Assembly: GCA_017441045.1 (NCBI GenBank)
Contig: JAFSAK010000024.1
Location: forward strand, 1 to 20,673
Length of the DNA stretch: 20,673 nt
DNA from: Clostridia bacterium
GTDB lineage: Bacteria; Bacillota_A; Clostridia; Oscillospirales; Acutalibacteraceae
Reading direction: 5' to 3'
This document shows positions 14,478-20,162 of this stretch, one piece after another. The position numbers were made by a program, and so were the translations under genes. Under the pieces are notes generated by a model. The model saw only the letters and a program-made list of their open reading frames with translations, did no database searches and had not been told where the DNA came from. Numbering within the stretch: position 1 is the first letter of the stretch; each line of letters opens with the position of its first letter.

Positions 14478-15053
14478 TTATGCGCGCTTCTTAGCACCAA
14501 AAGTAACGGCGGCTGCTGCAAGACCAACAATTGCAAAGCAGATAGCGGTTGCGCTACCGGTTGCAGGAGATTCGGGCTGAACAGTTACAGCGCCGGTGGT
14601 GGGGTCAATAACAACATTCTCATAGTTTGCTACTACAACGAGGTCGGTATAGGGCTTGATTTCAACAGATGCATCGGTAAGAGAACCCTTAACGATATCA
14701 TAATCGGTGCCCTTAACTGCTTCAACAAGGCCGTTTGCAAGAGCAATAACTTTGCCTTCATTTGCAGCGGCAGTGCCTGTAGCAGCGGCTTTCTTATAAA
14801 TTTTAAAGCCAAGGAACTTGGTTTCGCCATCATCATTTTTAACGGTAGCCGGAGCGGTAAGGGTGATTGTTCCGCCATCATTAACCTTAGTGGTAGCAGG
14901 TTTTACATTATCGGTAATATCTGCTTTTTCTTCAGGAACGATGGTAGTAACGGCAAATACCTTGTCAGCAACGGGGCTCTGCTCAGCGCTAACGCCAACA
15001 GAAAGTGCGCAAACAAAAACTACGCAAAGAACTAATGCTATGATTTTTTTCAT
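14478..15053 (-). CDS. Small secreted protein with a SPATG cell-wall sorting-like signal
   Basis: A 191-residue predicted surface protein. Residues 1-23 (MKKIIALVLCVVFVCALSVG, then VSA) form a signal peptide with likely cleavage before Glu24. The mature part is rich in Thr, Val, Ala, Asp and Lys, with no cysteine after the signal, and looks like a beta-rich domain. The C-terminus has SPATG (162-166), a hydrophobic stretch (about 169-186) and a basic tail KKRA, the layout of a sortase substrate. The motif is not LPxTG but fits the SPxTG/NPxTG types known for some clostridial sortases. A tail-anchored membrane protein is the alternative. A GGAGG site and a good promoter precede it. No sortase gene is in the window, and the function is unknown. 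Confidence 0.85.
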   Translation of the reverse strand: MKKIIALVLCVVFVCALSVGVSAEQSPVADKVFAVTTIVPEEKADITDNVKPATTKVNDGGTITLTAPATVKNDDGETKFLGFKIYKKAAATGTAAANEGKVIALANGLVEAVKGTDYDIVKGSLTDASVEIKPYTDLVVVANYENVVIDPTTGAVTVQPESPATGSATAICFAIVGLAAAAVTFGAKKRA

Positions 15054-15093
15054 TTCGAGGACCTCCAGAAAAAATATTTTTTACTATAGGAAA

Positions 15094-15122
15094 ATTATAA
15101 CACCTTTGCGGTGAAATGTAAA
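15094..15122 (-). promoter_or_regulatory. Promoter of the secreted-protein gene
   Basis: Minus strand: -35 TTTACA (15122-15117), 17-bp spacer, perfect -10 TATAAT (15099-15094). The spacer holds a small inverted repeat CACC-GCAAA-GGTG (15101-15113) that could be an operator or chance. Confidence 0.8.
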
Positions 15123-15141
15123 CAAAAAATTTTAATTTTTA

Positions 15142-15783
15142 TTAATATCCTAAATTTTCGCCTGATATTATAACGGTTATGCGGTTTTCATCCTTTTGTC
15201 TGCCCGTTATAAGATAGCTTCTGCAAATGCGCGAAGGCGAAGCGCAACCATCGGTAATATCTGGATTTTCATTATTGAGAAGGGATACGCAGTGGCCGAG
15301 TTTTGCGCAGGGTGTATCGCAAGAAAGCCGTACGCAATTTTTAGGCGCGGCTATCTTTTTAACACGCAAAAAGCCTTCCCTTGCATCCTTCACGATTTTA
15401 TTTTTGCCCACTATAACTATCACCTTTTTAGGTCCGAAAGAAATGGCGCTTATACGGTTTGCAAATCCATCAACATTTATCAATTCTCCCTTTTCGGTAA
15501 GAGCATTTGATGAGCAAAAATAGTAATCACACCCTACCACGCCTCTATAAACATCCATCGGGTCATTACAGTTAAAACGGTCGAGATAATTATAGTCACC
15601 GCCCTTAATAAGCTTAAGAACTCCGCTTTCCACAAGCGTCTGACTGCCGCCGGAAGAAACAACGCTTTCTTTGGGTAATAAGTTTTTAACCGTATTTAAA
15701 ATATCTTCCTTGTTTTCGGCCCAAACTGCATTCATATTATTTCCCTCAAGGGCCGCTATAACCTTCCTTATCCGTTCATTCAT
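15142..15783 (-). CDS. LUD-domain protein (LutC/YkgG-like, PF02589)
   Basis: A 213-residue protein of the lactate-utilization LUD family. Typical stretches are the SSGGSQTL block near residue 45, DYYFCSSNALTEKGELINVDG and KKVIVIVGKNKIVKD. The C-terminal third has several cysteines (CVRLSCDTPCAKLGHC and DGCASPSRICRSY), as in stand-alone clostridial members, and ends ITVIISGENLGY. Between the two cysteine groups is a stretch of about 12 residues that seems longer than I expect. The LutA and LutB iron-sulfur partners are not in the window, so a role in lactate oxidation is not supported here. Its ATG at 15783 overlaps the mnmA stop by 4 bp (ATGA), so the two are translationally coupled. Confidence 0.9.
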   Translation of the reverse strand: MNERIRKVIAALEGNNMNAVWAENKEDILNTVKNLLPKESVVSSGGSQTLVESGVLKLIKGGDYNYLDRFNCNDPMDVYRGVVGCDYYFCSSNALTEKGELINVDGFANRISAISFGPKKVIVIVGKNKIVKDAREGFLRVKKIAAPKNCVRLSCDTPCAKLGHCVSLLNNENPDITDGCASPSRICRSYLITGRQKDENRITVIISGENLGY

Positions 15784-16814
15784 TTTATTCCTCCCGCTAT
15801 CTTTCCGCCGCCTACGACGGTATCGCCGTCATAAAAAACCGCCGACTGACCGCTACTTGGTGCCCTTTGGGGCTTTTCGAATTCAATTAAAACGCCTTTT
15901 TCGGTAGGGTGAATTATCGCCTCATCCTCTCGGTTTCCGTAACGAAGTTTTGCCGTTACTTTAAGAGGAGAATTGAGTTTATCAAAAGGTATAAAATTAA
16001 CATCTTCAACCTCTACTCTGTTATAGAAAAGATGTTCTTCATCCCCTAAAACAACTTTGCCGCTTTCGGCATCCTTACTGATAACGAATTGCGGCTTTCC
16101 AAGAGCGATACCCAACCCTTTTCGTTGACCGATTGTATAGTTGATTATGCCTTTGTGTCTGCCGAGAATATTGCCGTTTATATCAATATAATCGCCTTCG
16201 GGATAGCTTTTATTCGTATATGAGGTTATAAATTCCGCATAATCTCCATCGGGAACAAAGCATATATCCTGACTGTCCGCTTTATCGGCATTAACAAAAC
16301 CTAAATCTTTGGCGATATCTCTTACTTGAGGTTTTGTGAGTTCTCCAAGAGGAAAAACAGTATGGGAAAGTTGTTCTTGAGAAAGGCAATAAAGCACATA
16401 TGTCTGGTCTTTAGTCCTATCCACCGCCCTCTCTAAAAGATAGCGCTCTCCCTGTTTTTTTATGACTGCATAATGCCCCGTAGCAATTTTTTCTATGCCT
16501 TCCGATTTGGCTATTTCAAGCATTCTGCCGAACTTAATATTTTTATTACAAACAATGCAAGGGTTGGGGGTTCTTCCCTTTTCATATTCGGAAATAAAAT
16601 CAGAAATTACAAATTTATTAAAATCACCGCTTAAATCTATGCATTTATGTTCAATTCCGAGTTTTTGGCATACCGATGCGGCCGCCGCCGATTCATTTGC
16701 GGCGGATGAACAAAGGGAAAGGGTAACTCCCACCGCTTCGTAACCACTATTTAAAAGTCGAGCCGCCGAAACCGAGGAATCGACCCCGCCGCTCATACCT
16801 ATTAAAACCTTCAT
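15780..16814 (-). CDS. mnmA: tRNA-specific 2-thiouridylase MnmA
   Basis: Adds sulfur to C2 of wobble uridine U34 in tRNA-Lys, -Glu and -Gln. The 344-residue protein has the N-type PP-loop MSGGVDSSVSAARLL (residues 7-21), the first cysteine motif TPNPCIVCNKNIKFG (Cys86, Cys89), GHYAVI, and the second catalytic cysteine Cys185 in DSQDICFVPDGDYAEFI. A central tRNA-contacting domain and a C-terminal beta-barrel containing QRAPSSGQSAVFYDGD follow. Cys89 and Cys185 match the reactive pair of E. coli (Cys102, Cys199); Cys86 sits where E. coli has Asp99. It is slightly shorter than usual (about 360). The start has an AAGGAGC site and its own promoter, and the gene overlaps the LUD gene. It could take sulfur from the desulfurase at 2341. 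Confidence 0.95.
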   Translation of the reverse strand: MKVLIGMSGGVDSSVSAARLLNSGYEAVGVTLSLCSSAANESAAAASVCQKLGIEHKCIDLSGDFNKFVISDFISEYEKGRTPNPCIVCNKNIKFGRMLEIAKSEGIEKIATGHYAVIKKQGERYLLERAVDRTKDQTYVLYCLSQEQLSHTVFPLGELTKPQVRDIAKDLGFVNADKADSQDICFVPDGDYAEFITSYTNKSYPEGDYIDINGNILGRHKGIINYTIGQRKGLGIALGKPQFVISKDAESGKVVLGDEEHLFYNRVEVEDVNFIPFDKLNSPLKVTAKLRYGNREDEAIIHPTEKGVLIEFEKPQRAPSSGQSAVFYDGDTVVGGGKIAGGIK

Positions 16815-16844
16815 ATTTGCTCCTTATTGTTAATATATATTTAG

Positions 16845-16873
16845 AGTATATCATATTTTTAACTACGATACAA
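16845..16873 (-). promoter_or_regulatory. Promoter of mnmA
   Basis: Minus strand: -35 TTGTAT (16873-16868), 17-bp spacer, -10 TATACT (16850-16845), about 30 bp upstream of the ATG at 16814. It overlaps the upstream region of the divergent small membrane-protein gene. Confidence 0.75.
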
Positions 16874-16885
16874 GCAGGTATGTTT

Positions 16886-17107
16886 ATGGAAGATTTTGAG
16901 CAAGAAATTTTAGAAGAAAAACAGAATACTCCCAAAAAGGATATTTTATTAGCCGTAATTATCACGGAGGTCATTTGTATGGCCATAATTCTGGCGGTTA
17001 TTTTGCTTATGAAATACTTTTCGGCCAACGATTTTAGTTCCGTAAGGGATTTTTACAGTGAGCATTTTCTGACTGAAACCACGGTAAGCGATGTGATAAA
17101 AGAATGA
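16886..17107 (+). CDS. Small single-pass membrane protein, possible minimal SpoIVFA-like partner of the downstream protease
   Basis: A 73-residue protein: an acidic N-terminus (MEDFEQEILEEKQNTPKKD), one strong transmembrane helix (about residues 19-43) and a short outer tail that includes DFYSEHF and ETTVSDVIKE. The frame opens at 16817, but the ATG at 16886 has a GCAGG site at proper spacing and gives a sensible membrane protein; ATG 16880 would leave no room for it. The stop overlaps the ATG of the protease gene (ATGA), so the two are coupled. SpoIVFA proteins carry a membrane helix followed by a LytM/M23 domain; here the protein ends where that domain would begin. The SpoIVFA link rests on position and the tail resemblance only. 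Confidence 0.7.
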   Translation: MEDFEQEILEEKQNTPKKDILLAVIITEVICMAIILAVILLMKYFSANDFSSVRDFYSEHFLTETTVSDVIKE

Positions 17108-17697
17108 AATTCAAGGTTTTCGGAACAGAGATTTATATTTCCTTTCTTTTTGCCGCCCTTATGGCTTTTTTATTAGCAACCGACAGAACGGGATTGATTA
17201 TCCCCACCCTTTTCGCCTCTTTTATTCACGAGGGCGGACATCTATTCGCTATGTGGCTTTGCGGGTGCCAACCCCGAAAAATCAAACTTATCCCGACCTC
17301 AATGCAGATAACAAGGGATTTTTCCCTTTCGGAAAAAAGAGAAATCGCTATCGCCCTTTGCGGCCCCGTTGCAAATCTCGCGGTTTTTCTCTGCCTTTTT
17401 TTAAATTTTCTTTTATCGGAAAACGAAACGGTACTAACCTTCGCTCTTTTAAATCTCATCCTTGCCGTTTTTAATCTTATGCCCGTTTCGGGACTGGACG
17501 GCGGCACGGTGCTTAAAAATATATGGGCGCGAAAAACCGATATTTACTCTGCCGAAGGGCGAGTGAGGATTTTAACCTTTATACTTTCTGCTCTGTTTTT
17601 AGCGGCGGGAGTATTTTTAGCGCTTAAAAAAAATACGAATATTTCACTGTTTATAATGGCGCTTTATCTTTTTATCTGCGCAATGGTGAGAAAATGA
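17104..17697 (+). CDS. M50 site-2 intramembrane metalloprotease, SpoIVFB-like
   Basis: A 197-residue membrane protease with about six hydrophobic segments. The zinc site is clear: IHEGGH (His42, Glu43, His46), with NLMPVSGLDGG supplying the third ligand Asp132. These positions lie within a few residues of those in Bacillus SpoIVFB (His43, Glu44, His47, Asp137), which cleaves pro-sigma-K in the mother cell. It is shorter than SpoIVFB (288 residues) because the C-terminal CBS domain is absent. With spoIIE in the same window, a sporulation role is likely; other small S2P proteases of unknown substrate are the alternative. It is coupled by ATGA overlap to a small membrane protein. Confidence 0.88.
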   Translation: MKFKVFGTEIYISFLFAALMAFLLATDRTGLIIPTLFASFIHEGGHLFAMWLCGCQPRKIKLIPTSMQITRDFSLSEKREIAIALCGPVANLAVFLCLFLNFLLSENETVLTFALLNLILAVFNLMPVSGLDGGTVLKNIWARKTDIYSAEGRVRILTFILSALFLAAGVFLALKKNTNISLFIMALYLFICAMVRK

Positions 17698-17724
17698 AAA
17701 AACACCGCACGGATGGTGCAGTGT
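17695..17724 (-). terminator. Terminator of the orphan gene (minus strand)
   Basis: A 9-bp stem (17702-17710 with 17716-17724) has one C-A mismatch on the plus strand, which becomes G-U in minus-strand RNA. On the minus strand it is followed by TTTTTTCATTTT, a good U-tract. The core (CCGCAC, ATGGTGCAGT) resembles the tRNA terminator at 18561-18590. Confidence 0.8.
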
Positions 17725-17729
17725 AAGAA

Positions 17730-18224
17730 TCACAATAAAGACAAATACATATCATTATTAAATTTCTTTATACATTCTATATAATCAGCAACTCTGACAC
17801 AATTTTCTATATCGTATCGGTCAATTCCTTGAAAAGCATATAATTCATCATAAAGAAAACAACTTCCTTCAACAATATAAAATCCCGATTCCAAGTCAAC
17901 ACCAATGAATATCGGACAGTTTTTCCATATTGCTTCCTGATTATCATATATTGTCTTACCGTTACCCTCGTTTTTAAGCAAAAACGCCCTTGGATTTGGT
18001 CGATTTTCGTTCAACTTTTGCTTGTGAAACTCGTTTTCTAAAATATTCCCCGTAACTAATTCAAGATATTTTTCTTCATATAGTTTCTCAAGAACGTATT
18101 TATTTTTAATGTACTCAAGCACTTCGCTACCGCTTTTACGATTCGGAGAAAGTTTGGCTTTGAATTTACTGTGTATGTGTCGCCATTCCAATAGTTTTTC
18201 GGGAGTCGCAGGTGCAAAAATCAT
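17730..18224 (-). CDS. Unrecognised 164-residue protein, AT-rich orphan gene
   Basis: I do not recognise this protein. It starts MIFAPATPEKLLEWRHIHSK and has no signal peptide or clear transmembrane helix. The N-terminal half is rich in Lys and Glu and mostly helical looking (EVLEYIKNKYVLEKLYEEKY). The C-terminal half has more hydrophobic and aromatic residues (NCPIFIGVDLESGFYIVEG, YDELYAFQGIDRYDIENC). The frame is open upstream to 18494, but that part crosses a hairpin-rich non-coding region; the ATG at 18224 has an AAGGAG site and a good promoter at 18269-18297. It reads as more AT-rich than the neighbouring genes, with codons such as ATA and AAA frequent, and it stands alone between hairpins of related sequence. 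Acquisition by transfer is plausible. Confidence 0.75.
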   Translation of the reverse strand: MIFAPATPEKLLEWRHIHSKFKAKLSPNRKSGSEVLEYIKNKYVLEKLYEEKYLELVTGNILENEFHKQKLNENRPNPRAFLLKNEGNGKTIYDNQEAIWKNCPIFIGVDLESGFYIVEGSCFLYDELYAFQGIDRYDIENCVRVADYIECIKKFNNDMYLSLL

Positions 18225-18268
18225 TTTTCGTTCTCCTTTGCGGTGTTTGTTGTACCCTTCTTGATTTA

Positions 18269-18297
18269 ATTGTATCATAAATTTGCGCGAAGTGCAA
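18269..18297 (-). promoter_or_regulatory. Promoter of the orphan gene
   Basis: Minus strand: -35 TTGCAC (18297-18292), 17-bp spacer, -10 TACAAT (18274-18269), 45 bp upstream of the ATG at 18224. Confidence 0.72.
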
Positions 18298-18324
18298 CAA
18301 AAGTTGGGCGAGAGCGCACGTCGT

Positions 18325-18514
18325 TTATGCGTGCATAACATCAGTCGCACCATTGGTGCGACACTGGTTACGACTTGTCGCAACATCATTTTGTATCCGA
18401 TTATTCGAAACGATGTTGCCCATAGGACAAATGATATTTGCGGTTTCACCGCAAAATGATGTTGTATCCTGCGGATACAAACACAAAACACCAAGTTATT
18501 GACTTGATGTTTTG
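18325..18514 (-). repeat. Chain of eight small hairpins with ATGATG/CATCAT-like linkers
   Basis: This gene-free stretch is packed with hairpins at 18325-18338, 18344-18362, 18368-18383, 18393-18411, 18416-18430, 18437-18455, 18462-18480 and 18484-18514. Stems are 6-13 bp and mostly unlike each other. The linkers between them are only 3-9 bases and several share a core: CATCA, CATCATTTT, GATG, ATGATA, ATGATG. A 13-bp inverted pair, CAACATCATTTTG (18381-18393) and CAAAATGATGTTG (18452-18464), spans the middle, and both copies are followed by TATCC. Mismatches in the imperfect stems become G-U pairs only in minus-strand RNA. The last hairpin could also act as a second terminator after the tRNA. 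No coding frame here is credible. Confidence 0.8.
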
Positions 18515-18529
18515 TTGCTCTCCTTCCTT

Positions 18530-18544
18530 TTCGAATCTTCTTCG
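18530..18544 (+). repeat. 15-nt inverted copy of the tRNA-Arg T-arm/acceptor segment
   Basis: TTCGAATCTTCTTCG at 18530-18544 is the exact reverse complement of 18602-18616, which is the T-loop, T-stem and first acceptor base of the tRNA-Arg gene. The two copies flank the tRNA CCA end and its terminator. The match stops at both ends. Confidence 0.9.
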
Positions 18545-18553
18545 TCTAAAAGC

Positions 18554-18590
18554 AAAAAAATTACGACCGCACCAAATGGTGCAGTCGTAA
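18554..18590 (-). terminator. Terminator of the tRNA-Arg gene
   Basis: 14-bp stem TTACGAC...GTCGTAA (18561-18574 with 18577-18590) has a single C-A mismatch (G-U in the minus transcript). On the minus strand it is followed by seven T (18560-18554). It begins 3 bp after the encoded CCA. Confidence 0.9.
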
Positions 18591-18593
18591 TTT

Positions 18594-18670
18594 TGGCGCG
18601 CCGAAGAAGATTCGAACTCCCGACCTTCTGGTCCGTAGCCAGACGCTCTATCCAGCTGAGCTATCGGCGC
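18594..18670 (-). tRNA. tRNA-Arg (anticodon ACG)
   Basis: A 77-nt cloverleaf read on the minus strand. It has acceptor GCGCCGA/TCGGCGC, D-arm GCTC...GAGC, anticodon arm TCTGG-CTACGGA-CCAGA with ACG (18636-18634), variable loop AGGTC, T-arm GGGAG-TTCGAAT-CTTCT (with two G-T pairs), discriminator G and an encoded CCA (18596-18594). Position 34 is A, normally edited to inosine by TadA to read CGU, CGC and CGA. Confidence 0.96.
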
Positions 18671-18690
18671 ATTTTTTAGGTTGCCAAAGT

Positions 18691-18719
18691 ATAATATCAC
18701 AAATCAGAAATAAAATCAA
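18691..18719 (-). promoter_or_regulatory. Promoter of the tRNA-Arg gene
   Basis: Minus strand: -35 TTGATT (18719-18714), 17-bp spacer, -10 TATTAT (18696-18691), about 20 bp upstream of the tRNA 5' end. Confidence 0.75.
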
Positions 18720-18762
18720 TAGTTATTTTTAAAATTTTTTAATTTTTCGGGGGCAAAGTTCT

Positions 18763-20094
18763 TTGTATGAGTTTTTTGAGTGCCTTAATCGCGCGGTATG
18801 GGGTGTTCCAACCCTTACCGTTATGCTGGGGCTTGGTATTTATCTCACCATTAAAACAAAATTTTTCCAATTTCGTTTTTTAATTCCATCCCTCAAAGGC
18901 GCTTTCGATGGCGGTGACCGAGATGGCGTTACCCCATTTCAATCGGCCTGCACTGCCCTTGCGGCAACCCTCGGTACCGGCAATATTGTAGGGGTGGCGG
19001 GTATTATTTCCCTTTGCGGCGGCGGGGTTATCTTCTGGATGGTGGTTTCCGCATTTTTAAGTATGATAATAAAATTCGCAGAAATCGCTCTTACCGCCCT
19101 TTACAAAGAAAAAAGCGGGAAAGAATTTGTCGGGGGACCGATGTACTATATAAAAAACGGTCTCGGCAAAAATTTTATGCCACTCGGAATCATCTTTTCG
19201 ATTATTACCCTCGTTACAGTTCTCGGTTCGGGAAATATGGTGCAGACCAACACCCTCTTAGCAGGGCTTGACGGAATTCTGCCGAAAATTTCCGATAACA
19301 CGAGGTTTTATGTAAACCTAATTGTCGCTTTTATATGCGCCATTTTAGGCTTTATAATTCTTTCGGGCGGCGCCAAACGAATAGGGATTTTTGCAGAAAA
19401 ATTTGTACCCTTCATCACGATTCTTTACTGCCTTTTATCCCTTGGAATAATCATCATTAATTTTAAATCTTTGCCTACTGTTTTTGCCGATATTATAAAG
19501 GGGGCTTTTAACCCGAAAAGCGTGACAGGGGGCGCTGCGGCGACCGTGCTTACGGTGGTGCGCAGAGGTGTTGCCCGCGGAATTTTCTCCAACGAAGCGG
19601 GTCTTGGCACCGCGCCTATGGCATACGCGGGTACTACGGGTAAAACCCCCATAGGCACCGGTATGATGGGAATTTTCGAGGTGTTTTGCGATACCGTTCT
19701 TGTCTGTACACTGACAGGTCTTGCCGTTCTCTGTTCGGGAGCAGATATTTACGGGCTTTCGGGAAGCGGGGCGGTTTTCACCGCTTTTTCCTCTGTTTAC
19801 GGCAGATTTTCTACAATTATCCTCTCCCTTTCAATTTGTTTTTTTGCCTTTACTTCCTTTGTAGGTTGGGGTATTTACGGAACCACTGCCTCCACATTCC
19901 TTTTCGGTCAGAAAAGCCGAAAAGTATTTGTCCTTATATACTGCGCCGTTTGCATATTGTCCCCGTTTATAAGCAATTCTGCCGTTTGGGAATTAAGCGA
20001 AGCTTTAAACGGACTTATGGCAATTCCCAATCTTTTAGCCCTTTTTCTGCTGACTCCCAAACTTTTAGCGGCGCTTAAAAACGAAGGTATTTAA
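18763..20094 (+). CDS. Alanine/glycine:cation symporter family protein (AGCS)
   Basis: A 443-residue secondary transporter that imports small neutral amino acids with sodium or protons. About ten to eleven hydrophobic segments are visible, and the family signatures are intact: VWGVPTLTVMLGLGIYLT at the N-terminus, ATLGTGNIVGVAGII, EFVGGPMYYIKNGLG and FSNEAGLGTAPMAYA. The start is a TTG at 18763, preceded by GGGGG about nine bases upstream; an in-frame stop at 18730 leaves no ATG, and the N-terminus matches other AGCS proteins, so TTG is favoured. The likely substrate is alanine or glycine. It stands alone between the tRNA-Arg gene and a DnaD-like gene. I see no clear promoter (a TATAAT at 18690 lacks a good -35) and no terminator. 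Confidence 0.93.
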   Translation: MYEFFECLNRAVWGVPTLTVMLGLGIYLTIKTKFFQFRFLIPSLKGAFDGGDRDGVTPFQSACTALAATLGTGNIVGVAGIISLCGGGVIFWMVVSAFLSMIIKFAEIALTALYKEKSGKEFVGGPMYYIKNGLGKNFMPLGIIFSIITLVTVLGSGNMVQTNTLLAGLDGILPKISDNTRFYVNLIVAFICAILGFIILSGGAKRIGIFAEKFVPFITILYCLLSLGIIIINFKSLPTVFADIIKGAFNPKSVTGGAAATVLTVVRRGVARGIFSNEAGLGTAPMAYAGTTGKTPIGTGMMGIFEVFCDTVLVCTLTGLAVLCSGADIYGLSGSGAVFTAFSSVYGRFSTIILSLSICFFAFTSFVGWGIYGTTASTFLFGQKSRKVFVLIYCAVCILSPFISNSAVWELSEALNGLMAIPNLLALFLLTPKLLAALKNEGI

Positions 20095-20103
20095 AATCCG
20101 TTC

Positions 20104-20132
20104 TTTACTTTCTCTTATATTATTGGTATAAT
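20104..20132 (+). promoter_or_regulatory. Promoter of the DnaD-like gene
   Basis: -35 TTTACT (20104-20109), 17-bp spacer, perfect -10 TATAAT (20127-20132), 30 bp upstream of the ATG at 20163 and just after the symporter stop. Confidence 0.72.
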
Positions 20133-20162
20133 TATTATCCAATAGTTTTTAGGAGAGTAAGT

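Noticed and set aside
16817..16885. Upstream extension of the small membrane protein
   Set aside because: It overlaps the mnmA promoter and has no ribosome site; the ATG at 16886 is better placed.
18225..18494. N-terminal extension of the orphan gene
   Set aside because: The extension runs through the hairpin chain and the promoter; the ATG at 18224 has a proper ribosome site.
18325..18514. CRISPR array
   Set aside because: There is no constant repeat with unique spacers of fixed length; the palindromes vary and the linkers are 3-9 bases. No cas genes are nearby.
18530..18616. Integrase att site with direct repeats at the tRNA 3' end
   Set aside because: The repeated tRNA segment is inverted, not direct, and no integrase gene is in the window. 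I found no direct copy of the tRNA 3' end near 17700.
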